Below, piece by piece: positions 29,972 to 37,816 of a stretch of DNA of 64,000 bases. Position 1 is the first letter of the stretch; every line of letters starts with the position of its first letter. Location: contig NZ_CP074406.1 in NCBI RefSeq assembly GCF_018388425.1, positions 1,488,001 through 1,552,000 of the forward strand. The letters are read 5' to 3'. The translations under genes and the position numbers were made by a program. This DNA is from Nocardioides faecalis. GTDB lineage: Bacteria; Actinomycetota; Actinomycetes; Propionibacteriales; Nocardioidaceae. The notes under the pieces were generated by a model. It searched no databases. It had not been told where the DNA came from and saw only the letters and a list, made by a program, of their open reading frames with translations.

Positions 29972-30408
29972 CACGCACCCTCCTCGGTGAGCTCGTCGTC
30001 CTCGACGACCCCGCCGGTGACCAGGTCGTGGCTGTCCGAGGCCTCGTCGGCCGCGGCCAGGCGCCGGATGGTGGCGTCCTCGATGTCGTCCTGGACGTCG
30101 TCGTTGTCGTTGAGCTGCCAGCTGCGGTGCGCCATCGCGAGCAGGAACGAGGTCGTCGCCAGGGCGATCACGATGGCGGTCAGCACCAGCGCCTGCGGCA
30201 GCGGGTCGGACATGTCCTCGGTGGGGGTGAGGCCCTCGATCGGGGCCTTGCCCGCCGGGCCGCTGGAGACCAGGAACAGGATGCTCACGCCGTTGCCCAG
30301 GATCAGCAGCCCGACCAGCACGCGGGTCAGGCTGCGCTCCAGCACCAGGTAGACGCCGCAGCCGATGAGCACCGCGGCGATGAGGATCAGCGTCACGTTG
30401 CCGCTCAC
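29971..30408 (-). CDS. mrpC: Na+/H+ antiporter subunit C (MrpC)
   Basis: 145 residues, NuoK-like with three helices (VTLILIAAVLIGCGVYLVLE, RVLVGLLILGNGVSILFLVSS, ALVLTAIVIALATTSFLLAM) and a hydrophilic acidic C-terminal tail of about 50 residues (NDNDDVQDDIEDATIRR), longer than in Bacillus. The GTG at 30408 overlaps the mrpA stop. Reading further upstream in this frame enters the coding region of mrpA and is not meaningful. Confidence 0.92.
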   Translation of the reverse strand: MSGNVTLILIAAVLIGCGVYLVLERSLTRVLVGLLILGNGVSILFLVSSGPAGKAPIEGLTPTEDMSDPLPQALVLTAIVIALATTSFLLAMAHRSWQLNDNDDVQDDIEDATIRRLAAADEASDSHDLVTGGVVEDDELTEEGA

Positions 30409-33314
30409 GCCAGTGCCCCTTCCTTGTCGGAGCCGTCGGCCGCGGCAGTAGCAGCCTCGCGCTCCTCGCGCAGGATCTGCCGGTCGATGCGTGCCCCGAG
30501 GGCGCGGAGCAGGTCCAGCACGAGGCCGACCACCACCAGGTAGACGCCGATGTCGAAGATCGTGGAGGAGACCAGGTGCAGCTCGCCGAGCAGCGGCAGG
30601 GCCAGGTCGATCTTCGCGCTCTGCAGCACCGCACCGCCGAAGGCCAGCGGTGCCAGGCCCGCGACGCCGGCGACGAACAGGCCGGCGCCCATCAGGATGC
30701 CGGCGTCGACAGGCGCGGCCTCGTCGAGCTCGTAGCGCCCGCCGGCGAGGTAGCGCACCATCAGCGCCAAGCCGGTGACCATGCCGGCGGCGAACCCGCC
30801 GCCGGGCAGGTTGTGCCCGGCCAGCAGCAGGTAGATGCCGAACACGATCAGCACGGGGAACAGCAGCCGGGTGACGACCTCGAAGATGATCGAGCGCCGG
30901 TCCGGGGGAAGGGTGCGCGGGCCGGGCAGCCAGACCCGGCGCCCGGGGCCGGTGGGCACCTTCTCCACCGTCGCCGGGTAGGGGATGTCGTGCACCCGGC
31001 GGATGCCGGAGAGCCGGGTGTCGAGGAAGAGCAGGCTCGCCACGCCGGTCGCCGCGGCCACCAGGACCGAGATCTCCCCGAGGGTGTCCCAGGCGCGGAT
31101 GTCGACCAGGATCACGTTGACGATGTTGTGGCCGCCGCCGAACTCCACCGCCTCCTCCGGGTAGGCCGTCGAGACCGGGTCCGCGGAGCGCGAGCCGGTG
31201 GCGATCAGCATGACCACGGCGACGACGCCGCCGACCGCAGCCCCCAGCAGCATCCGCAGGTAGCGCCGCGCGGACAGGGGCCGGTCGGTGAAGTACTCCG
31301 GAAGTCGGCGCAGCACGAGCACGAAGACGACGAGGCTGGTCGTCTCCACCAGCACCTGGGTCAGCGCCAGGTCCGGTGCCCCGTGCAGCAGGAACAGCAG
31401 CGCGGTGCCGTAGCCGGTGACGCCGGTCAGGATCACCGCCCGCAGGCGGCGCCGGGAGCGGACCGCGAAGATCGCCGCCAGGGCGATCACCACGCCCACC
31501 ACGGCCTGGGTCGGGGTGTCCCACAGCACTGCGTCGATGGGCGAGTCGAGCGCCATCAGCGCCGCGGTGCCGGGCAGCAGCACGACGACCATCAAGATGA
31601 CCACGAGGTAGACCGCCACCGAGCCGCTCTGGGTGAGGCTGGTCAGCTCGACCGCGAGCCGGTCCACGCTGCGCATCACGAGGCGGTAGGAGCCGTCCGC
31701 GGAGTACGGCATCGCGAGCCGGGTCTGCAGCGCCCCGAACCGGGCGCGGGCGGCGAACAGTGCGGCGCCACCGGCCAGCGCGAGCGCGGACAGGGCGAGC
31801 GCCGGCTTCCAGCCGTGCCACAACGCCAGCTCGCTGGCGTGCACCCCGGCCGGGAACTGCTCGGCGTACGGCGCCACCAGCTCGGTCAGCGGCGCGCCGG
31901 CGAAGCCGAGCACCGCGCTGGCCACGGCCAACAGGACCGGCGCCGCCAGGAAGCCCGCCGCCGGGGCGGGGAAGTCGATGAGTGCCACGTCCCGCTTGGT
32001 GCCGAGCACGCCCCACAGGAACCGCAGCGTGTAGGCCACCGTCAGCAGCGAGCCGAGGACGACCCCGGCCAGCACCAGCCAGCCGGCCCACGGCGCGATG
32101 TCCGGTCGGTCGCCGGCGTCGGCGACGTCGAGCAGCGCCGTGAAGATGCCCTCCTTGCCCACGAAGCCCAGCAGCGGCGGCACCCCCGCCATCGCCGCGC
32201 CGCCCAGCACGGCCGCCGCGGCGAGCACCGGGGCCTGGCGGCCGACGCCGGAGAGCACTCGGATGTCGCGGGTGCCGGCCTGGTGGTCGACGATGCCCAC
32301 GACGAGGAAGAGGGTGGCCTTGAACAGGGCGTGCGCGAGCAGCATCGCGACACCGGCCAGTGCGGCCGATCGGGTGCCGATGCTGAGCACCACCAGCAGG
32401 AAGCCCAGCTGGCTCACCGTGCCGTAGGCGAGCAGCAGCTTCGCGTCGTACTGCCGCAGGGCGCGCCAGCCGCCGAGCAGCATCGTCGCGACGCCGAGGG
32501 TCAGGATCACCTCGTGCCACCCGGCCACGCCGGCGAAGCCGGGGGCGAGCAGCGCGACCAGGTAGACGCCGGCCTTCACCATGGAGGCGGCATGCAGGTA
32601 GGCGCTGACCGGGGTCGGCGCCGCCATCGCGCCGGGCAGCCAGAAGTGGAACGGGACCAGCGCCGACTTGCTCAGCGCGCCCACCAGCACCAGGGCCACC
32701 GCGACGGCCGTGGCGGTGCCGGCCGCGGGCGGGTCGGCGACCAGCTCGCTGATCCGCAGCGTGCCGGCCTGGTGGCCGAGCATCAGCATGCCCACGAGCA
32801 TCGCCAGGCCACCGAGGGTGGTGACCAGCAGCGCCTGCATCGCCGCCTGCCGGCTCGCCCGGCGAGCGGGGTCGATGCCGATCAGCAGGAACGAGAAGAC
32901 GGTGGTGAGCTCCCAGAAGACGTAGAGCACCATCAGGTCGTCGCACAGCACCAGGCCGAGCATCGAGCCGGCGAACGCGACGAAGACGCCGGCGAAGGTG
33001 CTCAGACCGGGGTCGTCGTCGTGGAAGTACCAGGTGCAGTAGGCAAGGACCAGCGCCCCGATGCCGGTGACCACCAGCGCCAGCAGCCACTGCAGCGCCC
33101 CCATGTGGAACGCCAGCTCGATGCCCAGGGTGGGCACCCACTCCCAGCTCTCGGCCACGCCGCCGTCCTGCACCGCGCCGGTCTGCGCGAGCACCCAGGC
33201 GAAGCCGGCCAGCGGCACCAGGGCGAGCGCGGCGAAGGCACGCCGGCCCAGCAGACGCACCAGCCACGGCGCGAGAAGGGCCGCGACGGCGTGCGCGACC
33301 AGGAGGACGCTCAC
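30405..33314 (-). CDS. mrpA: Na+/H+ antiporter subunit A, fused A/B form (MrpA)
   Basis: 969 residues, largest subunit of the Mrp Na+/H+ antiporter, which exchanges cytoplasmic Na+ for external H+ and supports salt and pH tolerance. The NuoL-like part is at about 1-650 (LCDDLMVLYVFWELTTVFSFLLIG, KSALVPFHFWLPGAMAAPTPVSAYLHAASMVKAGVYL, YDAKLLLAYGTVSQLGFL). The MnhB-type domain is at about 770-930 (IIFEVVTRLLFPVLIVFGIYLLLAGHNLPGGGFAAGMVTGLALM). With B fused, genes A, C, D, E, F and G form the complete complex, all overlapping by one or four bases. First gene of the operon; the 208 bases upstream show no clear operator. Confidence 0.94.
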   Translation of the reverse strand: MSVLLVAHAVAALLAPWLVRLLGRRAFAALALVPLAGFAWVLAQTGAVQDGGVAESWEWVPTLGIELAFHMGALQWLLALVVTGIGALVLAYCTWYFHDDDPGLSTFAGVFVAFAGSMLGLVLCDDLMVLYVFWELTTVFSFLLIGIDPARRASRQAAMQALLVTTLGGLAMLVGMLMLGHQAGTLRISELVADPPAAGTATAVAVALVLVGALSKSALVPFHFWLPGAMAAPTPVSAYLHAASMVKAGVYLVALLAPGFAGVAGWHEVILTLGVATMLLGGWRALRQYDAKLLLAYGTVSQLGFLLVVLSIGTRSAALAGVAMLLAHALFKATLFLVVGIVDHQAGTRDIRVLSGVGRQAPVLAAAAVLGGAAMAGVPPLLGFVGKEGIFTALLDVADAGDRPDIAPWAGWLVLAGVVLGSLLTVAYTLRFLWGVLGTKRDVALIDFPAPAAGFLAAPVLLAVASAVLGFAGAPLTELVAPYAEQFPAGVHASELALWHGWKPALALSALALAGGAALFAARARFGALQTRLAMPYSADGSYRLVMRSVDRLAVELTSLTQSGSVAVYLVVILMVVVLLPGTAALMALDSPIDAVLWDTPTQAVVGVVIALAAIFAVRSRRRLRAVILTGVTGYGTALLFLLHGAPDLALTQVLVETTSLVVFVLVLRRLPEYFTDRPLSARRYLRMLLGAAVGGVVAVVMLIATGSRSADPVSTAYPEEAVEFGGGHNIVNVILVDIRAWDTLGEISVLVAAATGVASLLFLDTRLSGIRRVHDIPYPATVEKVPTGPGRRVWLPGPRTLPPDRRSIIFEVVTRLLFPVLIVFGIYLLLAGHNLPGGGFAAGMVTGLALMVRYLAGGRYELDEAAPVDAGILMGAGLFVAGVAGLAPLAFGGAVLQSAKIDLALPLLGELHLVSSTIFDIGVYLVVVGLVLDLLRALGARIDRQILREEREAATAAADGSDKEGALA

Positions 33315-33522
33315 GTGGGCAGCTCCGCTCGCGGCTCGCGCCGCGCGGCGTGGACGGATCGAGTGGTCACGGATCTCACGCCGGGCGCCTCCTGGTCCGG
33401 TTAGAGGTACGTCGATGGTGGTGCGGTGCGCGGAGCAGACGCGTCGCCCGGCCTCAACCTATCGAGTCGTCCGCGGCGGCCGCGGGGCGCTCCGCTCCCC
33501 ACGGCCCGGCCTGTGGCGTGCC

Positions 33523-34476
33523 TCACCGAGGTGGGGCGAACCGGTGCAGGCCGAGCTCGGTGGAGAGCGCCTCGCAGGCGCGCACGCCGCGCAGGCTGTT
33601 GCCGTGGTCGTCGAGCGGGGCGCTCCAGGCGCCGATGCCGAGCCGACCCGGGGCGAGCGCCAGCAGTGCCCCGGAGACCCCGGACTTGGCCGGTATGCCG
33701 ACCCGGTGCGCCCAGCGGCCGGCGCCGTCGTACATCCCGCACGTGGCCATCACGGAGAGCACTTCGATGACGGTCGCCTCCGGCAGCACGCGCTGGTCCT
33801 CACCGCTGTCGCCGGTGGCGCCCGGGCGGCGGCCCCAGCCGGCCAGCGTGGCCGCCATGGTGGCCAGGTCGGTGGCGGTGACGCTGATGGAGCAGACCCG
33901 GGCCAGCACCTCGACGGCGGCGTCGACGTCGCAGGCCAGCGCGCCGCTGTCGTGCATCAGGTAGCCCAGGGCGCGGTTGCGGTCGCCGTGCTCGAGCTCG
34001 TGGCGCGCCATCTCCTCGTCCACGGCCAGCGGGCGCCCGGCGGCGCGGGAGCACACGTCCAGCACCCGCTCCACGCGTTCGTCGACGTCTCCGCCGCGCA
34101 CCAGCGAGGCGGCGACGAGGGCTCCGGCGTTGACCATGGCGTTGGGCGGGCGGCCGGTCTGGCTCTCCAGCACCAGTGCGTCGAAGGGCTCGCCGGTGGG
34201 CTCCACGCCGATCCGTTCGTGCACCTGCTCGCCGTGGTCGAGCAGGGCGACGGCGTACGTCCACGGCTTCGCCACCGACTGGATGGTGACGTGGTGCTCG
34301 GCGTCCTCGGTGGCGTGCACGGTGCCGTCGTGCGGGTCGACCACGGCCAGCGCGAAGCGGTCGGTCTCGGCGTCGGCGAGCAGCGGGTTGCCCGGGCTGA
34401 CCTCGCCGGAGGTATCGGCGAGCAGGTCGGCGCGCACGCGGTCCAACAGCTGCGACATCGACCCCGGCGTGCTCAC
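33523..34476 (-). CDS. glsA: Glutaminase A
   Basis: 317 residues. Hydrolyses glutamine to glutamate and ammonia; serine-dependent beta-lactamase fold. The nucleophile motif SVAK has S67 and K70 (VTIQSVAKPWTYAVAL). Other conserved parts are VEPTGEPFDALVLE, GRPPNAMVNAGALVAASL, RNRALGYLMHDSG and CGMYDGAGRWAHRVGIPAKSGVSGALLA. It ends soon after the catalytic domain, lacking the STAS or cNMP extensions some actinobacterial glutaminases have. GTG at 34476 or ATG six codons later are both plausible. It follows the TetR gene by 9 bases on the same strand, so co-transcription is likely. Confidence 0.94.
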   Translation of the reverse strand: MSTPGSMSQLLDRVRADLLADTSGEVSPGNPLLADAETDRFALAVVDPHDGTVHATEDAEHHVTIQSVAKPWTYAVALLDHGEQVHERIGVEPTGEPFDALVLESQTGRPPNAMVNAGALVAASLVRGGDVDERVERVLDVCSRAAGRPLAVDEEMARHELEHGDRNRALGYLMHDSGALACDVDAAVEVLARVCSISVTATDLATMAATLAGWGRRPGATGDSGEDQRVLPEATVIEVLSVMATCGMYDGAGRWAHRVGIPAKSGVSGALLALAPGRLGIGAWSAPLDDHGNSLRGVRACEALSTELGLHRFAPPR

Positions 34477-34485
34477 GCGCTCACC

Positions 34486-35049
34486 CTACGGAGCGGTGGG
34501 TGAGCCGTCCGGTGCGTGCAGGTGCCGGTCCACCGCGCGGTGCGCGCGGGCCCGGTCGGCGTCGCCGCGGGCGACCAGGGCGTCCAGGACGAGCGGCGCC
34601 ACGATCGCGGCGACTGCGTCGTCGACCTGCTCGCCGTCCAGCCCGGCCTCCTCGGCGCGGCGCCGGAACGGTGCGGCGATGCCGTCGACGTAGCGCTGGC
34701 GCAGCTTGAGCGCGGAGTCGTCGGCGGCCAGCAGCGCCTGCAGGAACGCGGCGACGGGCTTGTCGCGGAGCCGGTCGCAGAACAGGTCCACCTCGGCGTG
34801 GGCGTCGGCGACCGGGTCGCCGGAGGTCGGGTGCGGCGGGGGAGGGGCGACGTCGATCAGCGCCTCCAGCACCCGGGTCGGCGTCTCCCAGTGCCGGTAG
34901 ATCGTCGAGCGGGAGACCCCGGTGGCCTGGTGCAGCCGCTGCGCGGTCAGGGCGCCGAGGCCCTCGGAGAGCAGCAGCTCGAGCGCGGCGGTGAGCACGA
35001 CCTCGGTGGTGGCGCGCGCGGGTCCTGCGGGGCGGCCGACGGTGCTCAT
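34486..35049 (-). CDS. TetR-family transcriptional regulator
   Basis: 187 residues. The N-terminal helix-turn-helix is evident: TTEVVLTAALELLLSEGLGAL then TAQRLHQATGVSRSTIYRHWETPTRVLEALI. The C-terminal ligand domain is helical (VDLFCDRLRDKPVAAFLQALLAADD). Its targets may be glsA, which follows by 9 bases, and the divergent ABC operon starting at 35188. The divergent spacer contains TACA-GAA-TGTA just upstream of its start, a weak candidate operator. The ligand is unknown. Confidence 0.9.
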   Translation of the reverse strand: MSTVGRPAGPARATTEVVLTAALELLLSEGLGALTAQRLHQATGVSRSTIYRHWETPTRVLEALIDVAPPPPHPTSGDPVADAHAEVDLFCDRLRDKPVAAFLQALLAADDSALKLRQRYVDGIAAPFRRRAEEAGLDGEQVDDAVAAIVAPLVLDALVARGDADRARAHRAVDRHLHAPDGSPTAP

Positions 35050-35130
35050 AGTGAAAACGATACAGAATGTACCGGTGGGCCGGGGGTGGTGACGGGGCCG
35101 CGCGGGTCGCCCCGCTAGGGTGCGGTCTTC

Positions 35131-35147
35131 TTGCAATGAGATTGCAA
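35131..35147. promoter_or_regulatory. Palindromic operator candidate upstream of the ABC importer
   Basis: TTGCAATGAGATTGCAA is a perfect 7-3-7 inverted repeat (TTGCAAT / ATTGCAA), 40 bases upstream of the substrate-binding-protein ATG. A+T-rich palindromes of this shape are typical of Fur-family metal regulators such as Zur, which suits a metal or metallophore importer. The match to a published Zur consensus is only partial, so the regulator is a guess. Confidence 0.5.
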
Positions 35148-35187
35148 CAACGATCACGAGGCGCTCGGGCCACGGAGAGGACCACCG

Positions 35188-36801
35188 ATGAGGACGACCG
35201 CCACGAGCGCCGCGAGCCGCACCGGTGCCGTCGTACGACGCCGGCGGGGTGCTCGCCGCCCGCTGTGGCTGGCGACGTTGGCCCTCGTGCTCGTACCGCT
35301 GGCCGCCTGCGGCGGAACCATGAGCACCGACGGGCCGCGCGACACCATCCGCGTCGCCGTGGCCGAGGAGATCGGCGTGTTGAACCCGTGGGACGTCCTG
35401 GGCCAGTTCCACGCCATGGACCTGATCTACGAGCCGCTCGTCGCCTACGGCGACGGGGGGGAGATCGAGCCGGCCCTCGCCGAGTCGTGGGAGGTCGCTC
35501 CCGACGGCCGCAGCGTGACTTTCGCCCTGCGCCAGGACGTGGTGTTCCACGACGGCACGCCCTTCGATGCTGCGGCGGCGAAGTTCAACCTCGAGCAGTG
35601 GGCCGGCAAGGAGCAGTTCTCCTGGCTGGGCACCGCGGCGGTGATCGAGGAGGTCGCGACGCCCGACCAGCACACGCTGGTGCTGGAGCTGTCCAAGCCG
35701 TACCCGCCGCTGCTCCAGGAGCTCACCCTGGTCCGGCCGGTGCGGTTCGCGAGCCCGGCAGCGGCGCCGGGCGGTGACTTCGCCGAGCCGGTGGGCACCG
35801 GGCCGTGGGTGTTCGAGTCCTCCGACGAGACCGGCGGCGTGTTCGTGCGCAACGACGAGTACTGGGGCGAGAAGCCCGAGCTGGACCGCGTCGAGCTGAA
35901 GGTGCTGCCCGACTCCCAGACCCGGCTCGCCGCGCTGCGCGCCGGCGAGGTCGACCTCATCGGCGGGGGATACCTGTCCCCGGTCAACGCCGTCGAGGCC
36001 AAGGCGATCGACGGTGACTCCTCGCTGGAGCTGCTGAGTGGTGAGGCCGACACCACGATGTCGCTGATCTTCAACCCTGAGGGCGTCGCCGGTGACCGCG
36101 CCGTGCGCGAGGCCCTGTCGCTCGCCACGGACGTGGAGTCCATCAACGAGGTGCTCTACGGAGGCACCGAGAACGTGGCCGAGGGGTATTTCCCGCCGAG
36201 CGTCCCGCACGCAGGGGACCGGGTGGAGCGGACCTACGACCGCGACGCCGCCGCGAAGGTGCTCGACGAGGCCGGCTGGACGATGGACGGCAAGCGCCGC
36301 ACCAAGGACGGCAAGGCCTTGGAGCTGGAGCTGCTCCTCGTCTCCGACCCCGTGCACGGGATGATGGACGCCCGCACCACCGGCCAGGCGCTGCAGGACG
36401 AGCTCGCCAAGATCGGCGTGACGATCGAGCTGCGGGTGGTCGACGGCGCCGCCTACTTCGAGGAGCAGGCAGCCGGGAAGTTCGACCTCACCTTCGCGAC
36501 GACGTACGGCGCGCCGTACGACCCGCCCAACACCGCGCTGTCGTTCCTCAAAACCGGCGTGGAGACCCCGACCTGGGCCACCCCGGAGCTGGACCGCCTG
36601 GTCGACGCCGCCGTGGCGGCGAGCGAGCCCGCCGACCTCGACACCGCCTACGGCAAGGTCTACGCGCACCTCGAGGAGCAGGTCGCCTTCGTCCCGATCA
36701 CCAGCCCGCCGCGGTACTACGCCGTGCGCTCGGAGGTGAAGGGGTTCGAGGTCCCGCCGCACGAGTACCGCCTCGACCTGACCGGCGTCACGGTTGGCTG
36801 A
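35188..36801 (+). CDS. ABC transporter substrate-binding lipoprotein (NikA/DppA family)
   Basis: 537 residues, SBP family 5. The basic N-terminus, hydrophobic stretch and lipobox LAAC with C41 make it a surface lipoprotein. Family motifs: IEPALAESWEVAPDGRSVTFALRQDVVFHDGTPFDA, VGTGPWVFES and NDEYWGEKPELDRVELKVLPDSQTRLAALRAGEVDLIG. The overall pattern resembles NikA-type nickel- or metallophore-binding proteins (VLNPWDVLGQFHAMDLIYEPLV), but peptides are also possible. First gene of a plus-strand operon with two permease parts, two ATPases and a methyltransferase. GGAGAGGACCACCG precedes the ATG. Confidence 0.9.
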   Translation: MRTTATSAASRTGAVVRRRRGARRPLWLATLALVLVPLAACGGTMSTDGPRDTIRVAVAEEIGVLNPWDVLGQFHAMDLIYEPLVAYGDGGEIEPALAESWEVAPDGRSVTFALRQDVVFHDGTPFDAAAAKFNLEQWAGKEQFSWLGTAAVIEEVATPDQHTLVLELSKPYPPLLQELTLVRPVRFASPAAAPGGDFAEPVGTGPWVFESSDETGGVFVRNDEYWGEKPELDRVELKVLPDSQTRLAALRAGEVDLIGGGYLSPVNAVEAKAIDGDSSLELLSGEADTTMSLIFNPEGVAGDRAVREALSLATDVESINEVLYGGTENVAEGYFPPSVPHAGDRVERTYDRDAAAKVLDEAGWTMDGKRRTKDGKALELELLLVSDPVHGMMDARTTGQALQDELAKIGVTIELRVVDGAAYFEEQAAGKFDLTFATTYGAPYDPPNTALSFLKTGVETPTWATPELDRLVDAAVAASEPADLDTAYGKVYAHLEEQVAFVPITSPPRYYAVRSEVKGFEVPPHEYRLDLTGVTVG

Positions 36802-37816
36802 CCTCCTCGCACCCGCGGCGCTGCCCCCGGCCCCGCCCCCGACCCTGCCTCCGAGCCTGCCTCGGCACCGGTCGGTGGCGCGGGCTGTCGTCCGGCACGT
36901 CGCCTCCGGCCTGGTCGTCCTCGTGGTGGTCACCTTCGCGACGTTCGCGTTGGTGCGCACCACACCGGGCAACACTGCGACCTCGATCGCCCTCCGCCAG
37001 GCCGGCGCGGCGGCGTCCACGGAGCAGATCGAGCGGATCCGCACCGAGCTCAAGCTGGACGACTCCCTCGTGGAGCAGTACGGCGTCTGGCTCACCCGTG
37101 CGGTCACCGGTGACCTGGGACGCTCCGAGCGCAGTGGTCGGCCGGTGGCCGAGGAGGTCGGGCTGCGTCTGCCGCGCACCCTGTTCCTGGCGGGCGGTGC
37201 GGGCCTGCTGGCCGTGCTGCTCGGGCTGGCGGCGGGCACGACCGCAGCCGTCGTACGGCGCGGCCCGGCGCCCGGCGTGCTGCGGGTCGGGGCGCTGGCG
37301 GCGGCGTCGGTGCCGCCGTTCTGGCTCGCCTTCGTGCTCATCGCCGTGCTGTCCGAGCGCCTGGGCTTGCTGCCGACGTCGGGGCAGGCCGGCGCCGGGT
37401 CCTGGCTGATGCCCTGGATCGTCCTCGCGATCCCGGCGGCCGCGACGATCAGCCGGGTGGTCGCGGTGGCGGTCACCGCGACGCTCGCCCAGCCCTACGT
37501 CACCGCGGCCCGCGCCCGGGGCGCCTCGACCCGCTCCATCCTGTTCCGCGACGCCCTGCCGAACGCGGTGCGCTCCACCCTGGACGTCACCGCCCTGCAG
37601 CTGGGCATCGTGTTCACCGGCACGGTCGTGGTGGAGACCGTCTTCGCCTGGCCCGGGTTGGGGGCCTGGTTCGTCGACGCGGTCAAGTTCCGCGACAACT
37701 GGGCGATCCTGGCCGGTGTGCTGGTGTTCGCGGTCGGGTTCATCGCGCTCACCCGCCTCGCGGACCTCGTGCAGGTGCTGATCGATCCCCGTCTGCGCCG
37801 GAGCGCCGCGCGATGA
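36794..37816 (+). CDS. ABC transporter permease (NikB/DppB-like)
   Basis: 340 residues. After a Pro-rich cytoplasmic N-terminus the protein has the BPD_transp_1 layout with about six helices (GLVVLVVVTFATFALVR, LFLAGGAGLLAVLLGLAAGTTAA, ASVPPFWLAFVLIAVLSERLG and more). The EAA loop is PYVTAARARGASTRSILFRDALPNAVRS. The phrase GTVVVETVFAWPGLGAWFVDAV is typical of NikB/DppB. The start codon is TTG, inside the end of the preceding gene (8-base overlap). It overlaps the next gene by 4 bases. Confidence 0.9.
   Translation: MADLLAPAALPPAPPPTLPPSLPRHRSVARAVVRHVASGLVVLVVVTFATFALVRTTPGNTATSIALRQAGAAASTEQIERIRTELKLDDSLVEQYGVWLTRAVTGDLGRSERSGRPVAEEVGLRLPRTLFLAGGAGLLAVLLGLAAGTTAAVVRRGPAPGVLRVGALAAASVPPFWLAFVLIAVLSERLGLLPTSGQAGAGSWLMPWIVLAIPAAATISRVVAVAVTATLAQPYVTAARARGASTRSILFRDALPNAVRSTLDVTALQLGIVFTGTVVVETVFAWPGLGAWFVDAVKFRDNWAILAGVLVFAVGFIALTRLADLVQVLIDPRLRRSAAR

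Noticed and set aside
29971..33267. A 1098-codon frame containing mrpC
   Set aside because: Only the part from the GTG at 30408 is MrpC; the upstream part is an out-of-frame reading of mrpA.
30576..33404. Long open frame on the plus strand opposite mrpA
   Set aside because: It runs antisense to a certain gene, is Gly/Arg/His/Gln rich without hydrophobic core or motifs, and is an effect of G+C-biased third positions.
34486..37476. A 996-codon minus-strand frame ending in the TetR gene
   Set aside because: Only the last 188 codons (from 35049) are the TetR protein; the rest is antisense to the ABC operon and has no protein-like character.
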